Notes: generated from the sequence alone by a model not told the origin. DNA of 64,000 nucleotides from Nitrospira sp. (GCA_005116835.1 SWDM01000016.1:248001-312000), one strand, 5' to 3'. Positions 16,140 through 25,125 are shown, numbered from the stretch's first letter. Numbers and translations are program-made.

Positions 16140-16667
16140 CTACAAGAATTTTGTTTTGGCCAAGGCCAGAATCTGGCCAGCCGCATCGCCTGTGGAAGTG
16201 GTGGTGCTGTCGATTCGGAGATCCGGCTTGATCGGCGGTTCGTAGGGAGATTGAAGCCCCGGAACGGTAAGAGAGTCGCCCAACTGTCCCTTTCGATAAG
16301 TTCCTTTTCGGTCTCGCTCCATGCAGACTTCGAGGGGACAGTCCACGGAAACCTCGATGAACCGAGGAATCACAGACTTCGCAAACTCACGATAGACCCG
16401 ACGGCTGGCCGTCGCATCGAAGACCACGGTCACGCCATGTGCCACGAGCTTCTGACCGGTATACGCCAAGGCGCGATAGAAGAGATCCCGCTCCGCTTCC
16501 GAGTAGGTCGGAATCGGCGTGATGACCCGCCTGACCTCATCGGACTCCAACACTTCCACCGTTAATCCGAGCCCTTCGAGCTGCGGCTTCAAGGCAGAGA
16601 CTATCGAACTCTTTCCCGACGGCGGCAGGCCGGTGATCCAGATGGCGAAGCTTTGAGATTGGCTCAT
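16140..16667 (-). CDS. APS kinase-like P-loop kinase
   Basis: A 175-residue protein of the adenylylsulfate kinase (CysC) family. The Walker A loop is GLPPSGKSS at 13-21. DATASRRVYREFA replaces the usual DGDN/NxR region in the middle, and the C-terminal PGLQSPYEPPIKPDLRID closely matches the APS kinase substrate lid. No sulfate-activation genes are nearby. The adjacent gene in the same direction encodes an APH-fold kinase, so the pair may modify a small molecule other than APS. The stop codon is the TAG of the repeat header. Confidence 0.75.
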   Translation of the reverse strand: MSQSQSFAIWITGLPPSGKSSIVSALKPQLEGLGLTVEVLESDEVRRVITPIPTYSEAERDLFYRALAYTGQKLVAHGVTVVFDATASRRVYREFAKSVIPRFIEVSVDCPLEVCMERDRKGTYRKGQLGDSLTVPGLQSPYEPPIKPDLRIDSTTTSTGDAAGQILALAKTKFL

Positions 16668-16679
16668 GAATACACCAAG

Positions 16680-16780
16680 CTATCAGCCTTCAGCTGTCAG
16701 CTTTCAGCATATGAAGAGAACCATGGATACCTCTGTCTAACTTGTAGCTGAGAGCTGAAGGCTGACTGCTGACAGCTTAT
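16680..16780. repeat. Word-repeat hairpin, CAGCTGTCAGC theme
   Basis: AGCTATCAGCCTTCAGCTGTCAGCTTTCAGC (about 16679-16709) and its approximate complement GTAGCTGAGAGCTGAAGGCTGACTGCTGACAGCTTAT (about 16745-16780). It lies between the two kinase-like genes and uses the same word family as the fds spacers. Confidence 0.7.
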
Positions 16781-17869
16781 TCACGCCCGGCAATATTCGT
16801 TCACACGAGCGGGATCGAAGCGCGGCTCATCCAGGACTCGTTCGATAAATTGGAAGATGGTCCGGCGCACCTCCACCGGCAACTTGGGATACCAGACAGG
16901 ACTCGCCAAGACCAGCCCTCGAAACGCAAAGAAGGGGGCGGCTGACTCTGTGACCCCATCATCGTGGCTCGCCTCCACGTAGCTGTCCCAAAAGAGCCGA
17001 AACAACACTTCCAACGGTCCCTTCAAGCTGCCCCAGCGGCAGAGTGAGAAAAACAGATAGTTGATCGTCATCGAAGTCACGTCGTCTGCCGGTTCCCCCC
17101 ACTCCCCTCGTGACCGATCGAGGACTGAAAAATCCGTTCCTTTTCGGAACAAGACATTCCAGGGATGAAAATCTCCATGGACCTGCGAGAGACGATGACT
17201 CTCTCCGCGCAGACGCCAACGCCAACGATTACAGGCTTCTTCGATTTCGCGTAAGAGATCCGCCGAGATGAATTCGTAGCGATCCGGGTAACTATCGGTC
17301 AGCCCCATAATACATTCGCCGTGACCGATCAATTCCCTGAGCCGACGCCGATAGAGGGCGGGATCGCGCTGTTTCTTGGCATGGATTTCCGCCAGGTAGA
17401 ATGCCAAAGCCCTCGTCCGTTCCCGATCCTGTTTTCGGAGTCTTCCACCCTTAGCCAATCGTTCCAGATCGAGATGATAGCTGGCCCCCTCGGTCCATTG
17501 GGTAAGGACAAAAAATTCATCTGCCGACGCGACCGAGATGAGTTCTTGATCGGAGGTAAAGGCGCCAACGTCCAGCGCCTTTACATGGCGCGGCAACCGC
17601 CCATAGGAGTCATAGTCCCACAGCATCGCCTGGGCCCGGTCCGCCGGATGTTCATGGCCGAACGGACCAGGCTTCATAGTTTCCAGCACGGCAGACTGCA
17701 CCTGGCGGCCCAGGCGGAACGTCAATTTAACCGGCGTGCCATAGCCATACTGTTTCTGCGCCCCCTTCGAACTGGCCTTACCGATGGTCTCGTATGACAC
17801 CAAGATGGCACCAGGACCGAAGCGAGACTGGAGATATTGTTCAAGAGAATATTTCCTCAGCATCGACAT
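16781..17869 (-). CDS. APH-fold phosphotransferase
   Basis: About 362 residues from the ATG at 17869 (a GTG at 17899 is also possible). The protein has the aminoglycoside phosphotransferase/choline kinase fold: VHGDFHPWNVLF holds the Brenner motif with catalytic Asp and metal-binding Asn, and LDRSRGEWGEPADDV is the DFG-like region, where the usual IDWE is changed. Many of these kinases act on unknown small molecules. It is followed after a hairpin spacer by the APS-kinase-like gene, suggesting joint action. Antibiotic resistance should not be assumed. Confidence 0.8.
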   Translation of the reverse strand: MSMLRKYSLEQYLQSRFGPGAILVSYETIGKASSKGAQKQYGYGTPVKLTFRLGRQVQSAVLETMKPGPFGHEHPADRAQAMLWDYDSYGRLPRHVKALDVGAFTSDQELISVASADEFFVLTQWTEGASYHLDLERLAKGGRLRKQDRERTRALAFYLAEIHAKKQRDPALYRRRLRELIGHGECIMGLTDSYPDRYEFISADLLREIEEACNRWRWRLRGESHRLSQVHGDFHPWNVLFRKGTDFSVLDRSRGEWGEPADDVTSMTINYLFFSLCRWGSLKGPLEVLFRLFWDSYVEASHDDGVTESAAPFFAFRGLVLASPVWYPKLPVEVRRTIFQFIERVLDEPRFDPARVNEYCRA

Positions 17870-18126
17870 ACGACCTGAGCTTCGCAAGTCACGTTCCACT
17901 CCGCGAAGAACCTTTCACCCCTTATCCCTCACCCTTTACCTCCCTTCTGCTGTCGCATTGCGCTTCACTGTCAAGAATACACTGAGGAAAAACGCGCCAC
18001 TCGAATCCAAGGCGAGAAGCAACAGGACGTGCCAGAGATAAGAATAATCAGCCCTCTAACCTCGCGCCTCTAGCCTCTTGCCTCCTTTCAAAGGACGGCA
18101 CATCGCTTGCTGGTATCAGCCAACAG

Positions 18127-18226
18127 CTGGTTGATCTGGTTTGTTTTGTTTGTTTGGTTGATTTGGTTCATCTGGTTAGTTTCATTCAACCAAATAAACA
18201 AGACAAACCAAATGAACAAGAGAAGC
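18127..18226. repeat. Word-repeat hairpin, TTTGGTT theme
   Basis: The left arm repeats GGTTTGTTT/GGTTGATTT/GGTTCATCT words and the right arm (AACCAAATAAACAAGACAAACC, then AAATGAACAAG) is the complement. The surrounding 17870-18260 spacer also has CCTTTCACCCC/CCTCACCC and CCTCGCGCC/TAGCCTC word runs and no gene. Confidence 0.7.
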
Positions 18227-18260
18227 AGCAAAACGGCTTCACATTAAGCGGGAGTTATCC

Positions 18261-18425
18261 ATGCCCATGTACGACTATAACTGTCTGGACTGCGGGAAAG
18301 AATCGTTGGTGGTCTTGACCCTGAAGGAACATGAATCCACCAAAGTGACATGCCCGAAATGTGGCAGCATCAAGATGCAGCAACTCTATTCGCCGTTTGT
18401 GGCCCACACAACCAAGAAAAGCTAG
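18261..18425 (+). CDS. FmdB-type zinc ribbon protein
   Basis: A 54-residue protein, MPMYDYNCLDCGK at the start and VTCPKCGSIKMQQLYSPF in the middle: two CxxC knuckles separated by about 25 residues, the pattern of FmdB/CxxC_CxxC_SSSS regulatory-type zinc ribbons. GGGAG lies seven bases before the ATG. Function is unassigned in this family; transcriptional or metal roles have been proposed. The gene stops at a TAG that opens TAGCAGGATG. It precedes a cytochrome c gene. Confidence 0.78.
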   Translation: MPMYDYNCLDCGKESLVVLTLKEHESTKVTCPKCGSIKMQQLYSPFVAHTTKKS

Positions 18426-18532
18426 CAGGATGCGAAAATCGATACGCGTGAGATGTGAAAAGTGAAACGTGGAACTATCGAATGCTCTTCCTCCGAAACC
18501 TTTCACCTTTTACGTCTCACCTTTCACGAACA
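18423..18532. repeat. Repeat header plus GTGAAACGT-theme hairpin
   Basis: TAGCAGGATGCGAAAA begins at the zinc-ribbon stop codon. It is followed by CGTGAGATGTGAAAAGTGAAACGT and, 22 bases on, ACCTTTCACCTTTTACGTCTCACC. Over the best 24 positions about 19 can pair. Confidence 0.7.
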
Positions 18533-18565
18533 ACATGAGTTTTCAGAGTTTGCAAGGAGGCTCTT

Positions 18566-18952
18566 ATGCGCCGGATCCGTCATAATCTGACACTGACCAT
18601 CGTGCCAGTTATCGTTGTTGCCGGATTAATGAGTCTGGCATTCCATTCATTTGTCCAGGCAGGAGACTACCCGGCCGATACTACACGCGGGAAAACGGTG
18701 TATCAGCGCCATTGCCAGGCCTGCCATGGTGTCGGAGGCTGGGGGGACGGACCGGACGGACAGGCTCTGAAGGTAGCACCGGCCAATTTTCACCGTTTCT
18801 CATCGTTCCTGAAATCCGACGAAGAATTGCTACGGACCATCGAGCACGGGGTCGTCTTCAGCCCCATGCATTCATGGCGAGGCCAGCTGACGGATGGAGA
18901 GATGCAGGATGTGGTGTCCCACATACGTCTGTTAGCCCAGCAAGGGCGTTAG
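18566..18952 (+). CDS. Membrane-anchored or secreted monohaem cytochrome c
   Basis: A 128-residue class I cytochrome c. Residues about 8-30 form a hydrophobic signal/anchor. The haem motif is CQACHG near residue 50, followed by GWGDGPDGQALKVAPANF, and the distal ligand is probably the Met in FSPMHSWRGQL. It should carry electrons on the outer face of the cytoplasmic membrane or in the periplasm. GGAGG lies before the ATG at 18566. It ends at a TAG opening the repeat header TAGCAGGATGCC. Redox partners are not evident nearby. Confidence 0.9.
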   Translation: MRRIRHNLTLTIVPVIVVAGLMSLAFHSFVQAGDYPADTTRGKTVYQRHCQACHGVGGWGDGPDGQALKVAPANFHRFSSFLKSDEELLRTIEHGVVFSPMHSWRGQLTDGEMQDVVSHIRLLAQQGR

Positions 18953-19080
18953 CAGGATGCCGAATAAGTCCGCCAGCATATGATGATTGGTACGCGTGAG
19001 ACGTGAAAAGTTAAAGGTGAAACGTAGGATTGCCGAAAGCTCTTCCTCTAAAACCTTTTACCTTATACGTTTCACGAACG
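18950..19080. repeat. Repeat header plus GTGAAACGT-theme hairpin
   Basis: TAGCAGGATGCCGAATAAGTCCGCCAGC starts in the cytochrome stop codon. CGTGAGACGTGAAAAGTTAAAGGTGAAACGT follows, then ACCTTTTACCTTATACGTTTCACG. It has the same two-part architecture as 18423-18532. Confidence 0.75.
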
Positions 19081-19139
19081 ACAAAGACGGCCCTTTTAAA
19101 AGCGTCCTGCGAAGTGGTTTTTTTTCAAGGAGACACGCA

Positions 19140-20564
19140 ATGAACAGAACCTCTACCGGAATCTGTGCCGTCTACAGCATGTTGATCGTAATGCTGGCCA
19201 GCAGCCTGCCGGTCATCGCCCAGGCAGCAGAACCGAGTCAGGCAAGTAATCACCCCACCCGTTGTGAGAGCCCGTACAAAAATAAACCCGTTCCGCCCAA
19301 GCAGCTACAAGCGATTGTGGCATCGCATGGACAGTGGCTTGAAGAGCGTGAGAAACCGGAATACCAGCGAGCGGATCTGTGCCAGGCAGACTTGCGCCAC
19401 GCGAAACTTACCGGAGCCAATCTGGAACGAGCACAGCTGGAAGGAGCGATCCTCCGCCAGGCAAATCTATACAAAAGCAATTTGTCACAAGCGAGTCTCT
19501 CGGGAGCCGACCTCACAAGAACCGACTTGAAAGACAGTTACCTGACGGGAGCCGATCTCCGGCATGCACGATTGTCCAACGCCAATCTGTTCCGTGCGAT
19601 CGGCGATGAAGCGGCGCTCTACAACGCCGTCCTGACCGGTGCACAACTGCGGGAGTCCACCTTTGAACGGGCCCATTTTGAAGGAGCGGACCTCGCCTCA
19701 GCTGACCTAACCGACGCCAACTTTGTGGATGCCTATTTCTACGGCGCCAACCTCTACCGAGCGACGTTGTCGGGAGCGGATCTGATGGGAGCCGATCTTC
19801 GCCGCACAGTCTTGACCAAAGTCAATGCGCACCACGCAAACTTTCAAGGCGCCCTGCTCGACGGGGCTCAACTGGACAGCGCTCATCTGGTCGAAGCGGA
19901 TCTGGAAGGCGCCTATCTGGACGAAGCCAACCTGACGAAAGCCAGTCTACGAGGCGCGCTACTGCGCGGAGCCGATCTCCGCTTTACGAATCTGCAATCG
20001 GCGGGCTTTCAGCAGGCCGACCTGGAGGGGGTCAACTTCGAGGGCGCGCGTCTCGTGAAGACGAGTCTGCAATCTGCCAATCTCAGAATGGCAATCCTCT
20101 TCCATGCCAATCTCGACCAGGCGGATTTTCGGGATGCGCGGATGCCTCACGCGGTGCTGATCGGGGCACGAGGAACAGACACGATCTTCAACAAAGCCGA
20201 CCTGAGCGGGATCTATGCGCCGAAGGTCTCGCTCCAACGCGCGCAATTCAATGACGCAAATCTGGAATCGGCCAATCTGGTTGCAGCCGATCTGAGAGGC
20301 TCCAGTTTCAGCCATGCCACGCTTACACAGGCCAATCTCCAGGAAGCAAACTTACAGGGTGCCAACTTATCCGGAGCCGATCTTACCGGTGCGCAACTTG
20401 ACTCAGCAGATCTCCACCGTGCAACGTTACATGGAGCGAACTTGACTTCAGCCTCAGGCTTAACACAGGCCCAGCTCAATACAGCCTGCATGGACGAGCA
20501 GACGAAATTACCAGCTGAACTCAAGCGCCCAGCACCCTGCGCGACGGCAAAAACCAAACGGTAG
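19140..20564 (+). CDS. Exported pentapeptide-repeat protein
   Basis: A 474-residue protein from the ATG at 19140, with AAGGAGAC upstream. Residues 1-30 are a signal peptide ending ...IAQAAE. From about residue 85 to 455 nearly every fifth residue fits A(D/N)LxX, about 70 pentapeptides, which would form a long right-handed quadrilateral beta helix. A short Cys-containing cap precedes the repeats (RCESPYKNK), and a Cys appears again in the C-terminal cap. Known roles of such proteins range from gyrase mimicry to structural scaffolding; an exported copy suggests an envelope role. The binding partner is unknown. Confidence 0.9.
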   Translation: MNRTSTGICAVYSMLIVMLASSLPVIAQAAEPSQASNHPTRCESPYKNKPVPPKQLQAIVASHGQWLEEREKPEYQRADLCQADLRHAKLTGANLERAQLEGAILRQANLYKSNLSQASLSGADLTRTDLKDSYLTGADLRHARLSNANLFRAIGDEAALYNAVLTGAQLRESTFERAHFEGADLASADLTDANFVDAYFYGANLYRATLSGADLMGADLRRTVLTKVNAHHANFQGALLDGAQLDSAHLVEADLEGAYLDEANLTKASLRGALLRGADLRFTNLQSAGFQQADLEGVNFEGARLVKTSLQSANLRMAILFHANLDQADFRDARMPHAVLIGARGTDTIFNKADLSGIYAPKVSLQRAQFNDANLESANLVAADLRGSSFSHATLTQANLQEANLQGANLSGADLTGAQLDSADLHRATLHGANLTSASGLTQAQLNTACMDEQTKLPAELKRPAPCATAKTKR

Positions 20565-20783
20565 TGAGTAACCAACAGGTAGTTGAGATTCAGGGGCCCT
20601 CCGACGCGATGAAAGAGCAGAGCACCAAACTCGTGTAAGGCTGTTGGACTCGCCCTATTCAGGTGGACGCCAAAGACAAAGATGCACCTCGCCGGCACAG
20701 GGTTTCTCTTTGAGCTTCCTCCTCCTAGCCAGTCAACGCAGATTCACTAACACCGCACATCCCTCTTTCGGCACCACAGTTAT

Positions 20784-21608
20784 TTACGGTTGTCCATGTC
20801 CTGGCGCCTGGCCAATGATGTGAACCCTTGGACCATAAGGGAGTGGAATCACACGGTTGTCGTCCGGCTCACTTCCTAAGACCCACTCGAAGAGTTTCTT
20901 CGCGTCGAACAGTTCAGGATCTTTCGGCCCCCCATACTGTTCCTGCTGCATCGACTCATCGTAGAGGCCGATGCAGCCGTGCGAGGCAGGATAACCAGGC
21001 AAGTCACGCCCGTGAATCCAGTACGAGACGCCTGTCCGATTCACATGGAACCGGAGCGCGTAATTCATCGGATAGGGCCGGTCCGTCCCTTCGATTGTAT
21101 AGAGGCTGGATTGATGTTGCAGACGGGCCGCCGTCAGACGGAACTCCCCCGTCGGTGTTTCATTGAGTCCATTCCCGGAGGCGATGGGAGACTTGAAGCG
21201 AAGGGCTCCAAATTCATAGGCTCCGAGAAACTGTTCCGCCAGATCGATGAGAATAAACTGCTCGTCTTCTTCTGCAGCTTGATAGAACAAGGGCAGCGGG
21301 TTAAACGATGCCAGATCCTCAAGCCGCCTCGGAACTTTAATCGAGAGACGAGGGCGCGCATGACGCCGATCAATCCGATTGAATCGCGCCACGTCCACCC
21401 AGTCCTCACCAAATAGCGCCTCCAACGATCTGCCGCGTGGGATAATTCGACAATCCCATTCCAACGTGGCATCGCTGGGGTAATGAATCTCGCAGGGGCT
21501 GCGATGTTTCTTGAGGGAGTCAGCTCTCGCGGAAACGGAAAAGACCGTGACCATCATAACGGTCACGGCGATGAGTAAGTGCCTGAACGACGAATACATA
21601 GTGGACAT
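20784..21608 (-). CDS. L,D-transpeptidase (YkuD fold)
   Basis: About 274 residues from the ATG at 21608 (MSTMYSSF). A signal peptide ends near SARADS. The N-terminal part (RIIPRGRSLEALFGEDW...ARFNRID) resembles a LysM-like wall-binding module. The YkuD domain has the catalytic set in IHGRDLPGYPASHGCIGL: an upstream His and the SHGC nucleophile. It would form 3-3 cross-links in peptidoglycan or attach proteins to it. An in-frame start at 21764 exists but precedes no signal peptide. Transcribed away from the CBS genes through a repeat element. Confidence 0.9.
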   Translation of the reverse strand: MSTMYSSFRHLLIAVTVMMVTVFSVSARADSLKKHRSPCEIHYPSDATLEWDCRIIPRGRSLEALFGEDWVDVARFNRIDRRHARPRLSIKVPRRLEDLASFNPLPLFYQAAEEDEQFILIDLAEQFLGAYEFGALRFKSPIASGNGLNETPTGEFRLTAARLQHQSSLYTIEGTDRPYPMNYALRFHVNRTGVSYWIHGRDLPGYPASHGCIGLYDESMQQEQYGGPKDPELFDAKKLFEWVLGSEPDDNRVIPLPYGPRVHIIGQAPGHGQP

Positions 21609-21659
21609 GTTCGATGATTTCTGTGCAAGGCGACGACGAATAAAAATGGTAGCATCGCC

Positions 21660-21874
21660 CAGGATGCTCAAAATGAAATCCCAGCAAGGCCGCAGGGAGC
21701 TCGGCGACTGAAGCGTACTCCTTTTCCACCCACCCACCCCGAGCTGCCAAGACAGCTCTATCACCGGGGGGTACGTTGCAGGGAGGCGGGCGACTGAGAA
21801 CGACGCTCGCGGAACAGCGCGTCTCGGCGCGCTGGGGTCGGGCGGGTGAGAAGGGTGTCATTTTCAGCATCCTG
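21660..21874. repeat. REP/MITE-like inverted-repeat element, diverged copy
   Basis: CAGGATGCTCAAAATGA (21660-21676) and TCATTTTCAGCATCCTG (21858-21874) are inverted repeats with one mismatch in 17, bounding 215 bp. The interior CAGCAAGGCCGCAG and GAAGCGTACTC match the reverse complement of the 14278-14402 element. The CBS gene stop (21875-21877) directly abuts its right end. Confidence 0.7.
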
Positions 21875-22309
21875 TTAAGACCAGTACTGAGAGGCTTTCG
21901 TATACCCAAACACCAGATCCCGACGCGCCAGCACACCGACCAGCTTGCCGTTCCGAACTACCGGTACCCGCGTGATGTAGCGATCCTGGAACAGATTCGC
22001 GATCTCCTCCAGTTTCATATCCTCGGTGGCAGTCACCGGTTGAGTGCTCATCAATTCAACAGCCATCACCTTCCGCAGATCTCGCCCCTCGATCATCGCC
22101 TGCAGCAGATCGTATTCGCTAATAAGACCGACCAGGGTCCGATCCTCTTCCACCACCGGCAGGCTGCCGAAGTTCCGCTGAGTCATCAGCCTGCTGATGG
22201 TCAAGGCATCGGTCCTAGTCCCACAAGTAAAGACCGCATCCTGCATCAATTGCCCCACCGTCAAAGTCTTCGGATCACAGGCCGTCGTAAGGAATTCTGT
22301 TTTTCGCAT
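21875..22309 (-). CDS. CBS-domain pair protein
   Basis: A 144-residue protein from the ATG at 22309, with AAGGAGTAGC upstream, made of two CBS domains. The first runs about 20-75 (TVGQLMQDAV...GLISEYDLLQA), the second about 85-140 (VMAVELMSTQPVTATEDMKLEEIA...VGVLARRDLV). CBS pairs bind adenine nucleotides and act as energy sensors; free-standing ones regulate partner proteins. No catalytic domain is attached. It lies downstream of a second CBS protein in the same direction. The stop codon merges with the repeat element end (TAACAGGATGCTG). Confidence 0.9.
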   Translation of the reverse strand: MRKTEFLTTACDPKTLTVGQLMQDAVFTCGTRTDALTISRLMTQRNFGSLPVVEEDRTLVGLISEYDLLQAMIEGRDLRKVMAVELMSTQPVTATEDMKLEEIANLFQDRYITRVPVVRNGKLVGVLARRDLVFGYTKASQYWS

Positions 22310-22337
22310 AGCTACTCCTTTTCTTCCTCTATCCAAG

Positions 22338-22457
22338 CAGAATGCTCAAGAAGGCCGTTCTTGTCGTTCGTGAAAGGTGACACGTAAAAGGTGAAAGGTT
22401 TCAGAGAAAGAGCCTTCGTCGGTCCTACGTTTCACGCTTCACGTTTCACGCTTCACG
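22338..22457. repeat. Repeat header plus GTGAAACGT-theme hairpin
   Basis: AGCAGAATGCTCAAGAAGGCC (22338 onward), then CGTGAAAGGTGACACGTAAAAGG and, after about 35 bases, ACGTTTCACGCTTCACG repeats. The two CBS genes flank it, so it would lie inside their common transcript. Confidence 0.7.
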
Positions 22458-22459
22458 GC

Positions 22460-22894
22460 CTACGCACGTCCGGCTGCCAGGTATGCGCGTAGCACATCCC
22501 TTCTGGCGATGATGCCCACGAGCTTGTCTTTGACGTCCACCACCGGCACACGAATTAAATCGCTGGCTCTGAACACATGCACCAGCGTCGTGAGCATGGC
22601 TTCCGGGTGGATCGAATAGGGGTTAAACGTCATGATCTCACTGGCGGCGACGGCGCCAAGCTTGTGTCCATCGTCCAATGCACCAAGCAGATCGTGTTCG
22701 CTGACGATGCCCAGCAGTTTATCCTTGGCGTCTACCACCGGCACAGCCCCGAACCCCTCGATCATGAGCGACACAATGACATCGCCTTTGGTCTTGAGAT
22801 GAGCTGACTGCACCTGTTTCTGCATGACTTGTTTGACCGTCATCTCACTAAACCTTTTCTTTGTTTTTGTCCTGGTCTTCTTCTTTGTCGGCAT
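22460..22894 (-). CDS. CBS-domain pair protein
   Basis: A 144-residue protein with a lysine- and threonine-rich N-terminus (MPTKKKTRTKTKKRF) and two CBS domains (about 20-75 and 85-140), each with the LLGIVSEHDLLGA or LVGIIARRDVLRA type end. The ATG at 22894 has GAGGAGGGG upstream. It is a paralogue of the next CBS gene, of the same length. The basic N-terminus may bind nucleic acid or a partner; nothing more can be said of its function. Confidence 0.9.
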   Translation of the reverse strand: MPTKKKTRTKTKKRFSEMTVKQVMQKQVQSAHLKTKGDVIVSLMIEGFGAVPVVDAKDKLLGIVSEHDLLGALDDGHKLGAVAASEIMTFNPYSIHPEAMLTTLVHVFRASDLIRVPVVDVKDKLVGIIARRDVLRAYLAAGRA

Positions 22895-22922
22895 GTATCC
22901 CCTCCTCTAATAGATAACCACT

Positions 22923-23060
22923 CGAGACGGGCGCGAAAAGCGAGACGGGCGCGAAAAGCGAGACGGGCGCGACTCGAAACTCGGGATTTGAAGTTCCGAA
23001 AACCTCGAACTTCTGACCTGAACCCTCGTCCCGCGTTTCTCGCTCGTCGCGCATTGCTCG
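22923..23060. repeat. 18-bp tandem repeat x3 with complementary arm
   Basis: CGAGACGGGCGCGAAAAG occurs at 22923-22940 and 22941-22958 and, with its last four bases changed, at 22959-22976. About 45 bases later CGTCCCGCGTTTCTCGCTCGTCGCGC provides an imperfect complement. It lies upstream of the CBS gene at 22894. Confidence 0.75.
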
Positions 23061-23267
23061 CATATATTGACCCTAATCACCACAGTGGTGCGTTCCCCGC
23101 TGCGGCAAAACGCCGCATGCCATGGATGCAAGACCCCGTCTCTCTCCCAAAATCATGTGGATTCTCGTGCGTTTCACATACTCGCCATCACTTATCACAG
23201 GCACATCCAATGCAGAACTGATACCCAGGTTGTCAGCTGTCATTGTCATTGAAGAAGGGAGTCTGTC

Positions 23268-24173
23268 ATGCGAATTCTTTGTGCTGTAGATGGGTCTGAA
23301 TGCTCGCGGTGGGGAGTACAGGCACTCGAAGCGCTTGCTGATCGAGAGCCGGAGACTGTGACACTGCTCCATGTGGTCGATCCCGCGGCCCTCCGAGCGG
23401 GCAGAGGGAGAAATCCCATAGCAGAGAAGCGCGCCCTAGCCGCTATGGAGAAGGCCGGCAACATCCTCCTCCGCGAGGCTGAGCGCTCAGCCCTGGTTGC
23501 CCTCGGACAGGCCGCGACCGGCCCCCGCACCACCCTCCACCGCACCTTAGCCCATGGCCCCCTCGCCAAGACGATCGTCAGACAGGCAGGGCGGATGAAG
23601 GCCGATCTCATCCTCATCGGATCTCGCGGATTGAGCGACGTACGAGGATTCCTGTTGGGAAGCATCTCCCGGCAAGTTGCATCGATTGCACCCTGCTCTG
23701 TCCTCGTTGTGAAACAGCCGCTCCCACGGTTGACGCGTGTGGTCCTTGCGGTCGATGACTCGAAGCACTCCCGAGCTGCCGCTCGATTTCTTCGTTCCTT
23801 CATTCTTCAGAAATCTGCCTCGACCACCATCTTCTCCTCGGCCGAAAGACCGGTGACCGACTTGGCCGCTCGATACTTGGCCAAGGCTCAGGTCGCAGTG
23901 TTGGAACAGCCGGTCATTGAACGAGCGACACGATTAGTCATGGCATTGCGGGAGGACTTCCTGAAAGATGGCTACGCCGCAGTCACAGATGTGCAGATGG
24001 ACCACGTCATCGACTCCATCGTCAAACGAGTGGAGACAGATCATGCCGATCTCCTGGCGATCGGATCCCGCTGGTTAACCAAGAGCGAGCGACTCTACCT
24101 CGGCAGCGTCTCGGAGAGTCTCCTGAGACATGCCCCCTGCTCCATCCTGATCGTTCGAGGCAAGCGTGCTTGA
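23268..24173 (+). CDS. Tandem universal stress protein
   Basis: A 301-residue protein with two UspA-type halves. The first starts MRILCAVDGSECSRWG and carries GSRGLSDVRGFLLGSI. The second carries GSRWLTKSERLYLGSV, in which the second Gly of the ATP loop is replaced, so only the first half is likely to bind nucleotide well. GGGAG precedes the ATG. The upstream 200 bases hold a small hairpin (TGCGGCAAAACGCCGCA) and no obvious promoter. The last eight bases overlap the start of a truncated P-type ATPase gene, a Usp-ATPase pairing. Confidence 0.92.
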   Translation: MRILCAVDGSECSRWGVQALEALADREPETVTLLHVVDPAALRAGRGRNPIAEKRALAAMEKAGNILLREAERSALVALGQAATGPRTTLHRTLAHGPLAKTIVRQAGRMKADLILIGSRGLSDVRGFLLGSISRQVASIAPCSVLVVKQPLPRLTRVVLAVDDSKHSRAAARFLRSFILQKSASTTIFSSAERPVTDLAARYLAKAQVAVLEQPVIERATRLVMALREDFLKDGYAAVTDVQMDHVIDSIVKRVETDHADLLAIGSRWLTKSERLYLGSVSESLLRHAPCSILIVRGKRA

Positions 24174-25049
24174 ACTCGACGAACCACAACTCCATCAACT
24201 CACGGTTGCTGAAACCTTCAAGCGTCTGAAAGCCGGGGAAGGAGGCTTGTCGCCTGAAGAGGCACAGCATCGACTCAGTCGGTATGGCCCCAATGTTTTG
24301 GAGGAATCAGGGCACTATTCATTGATTCGAGGGTTCCTCAGCCAGTTCACCCACTTCCTGGCCATTTTGCTTTGGATCGCTGTCGCCCTGGCGTTTACGG
24401 CAGAATTCATGAAGCCAGGCGAAGGGATGGCTACGCTCGGGTGGGCGATCCTCGGGGTGATCGTCATCAACGCCGTCTTTGCCTTCTTTCAGGAATATAA
24501 AGCGGAGCGCGCAGTACATGCCCTCCATCGCCTCCTCCCTGCCAGAGCATGGGTGCTGCGCAACAACCAGCCGCATGATGTGCCGCGAAGCGACATCGTG
24601 CCGGGTGACGTGCTCTTGATCGAGGAGGGAGAGCAGATCCCTGCCGACGCCCGGCTCATCGAAACAGCCGACATGCTGGTCGACCTCTCCTCTCTCACAG
24701 GCGAATCCCAACCGAAGCGACGAACAGCGGATCCGGTGGCCGACGGACATCTCCTGGACATTCCCAATCTCGTATTTGCCGGCACCCCCGTGCTCTCCGG
24801 CAGAGGCAGGGCGGTCGTGTTCGCCACCGGCATGCAGACGGAATTCGGCAAGATCGCACGCCTCTCTACGAGCGTAGAGACAGATCTCAGCCCGCTGCAG
24901 AAGGAGATCGCGAAGGTCACCCATGTGGTCGCCATGCTCTCAGTCGCCATGGGAGGGGTCTTCTTCATCATCGGCATCTCTATCGGCTTGGGCTTCTGGA
25001 TCAGCGCGATCTTCGGAATCGGCATGGCATCAAAAATTGAATACCCGGT

Positions 25050-25059
<10 letters not shown>
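24166..25059 (+). pseudogene. Cation P-type ATPase, N-terminal third only
   Basis: The 297-codon frame encodes the cytoplasmic N-terminus (LTVAETFKRLKAGEGGLSPEE), membrane helices M1-M2, the actuator domain with LTGES, and M3. It then changes to an unrelated MASKIEYPVGR and stops inside the tRNA-Lys gene. The M4 PEG motif, the phosphorylated DKTGT loop and the rest (about 600 residues in the family) are missing, so it cannot transport. Type II (calcium or proton) ATPases are the best match. GTG start at 24166 with GAGG upstream. The break near 25024 suggests recombination at the tRNA. Confidence 0.85.

Positions 25060-25125
<66 letters not shown>

Noticed and set aside
16781-17869. Aminoglycoside resistance gene
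   Set aside because: The fold is right, but the catalytic DFG-region differs and the fold covers many unrelated kinases.
22923-22976. CRISPR-like array
   Set aside because: Only three 18-bp units in direct contact, without spacers, and no cas genes nearby.
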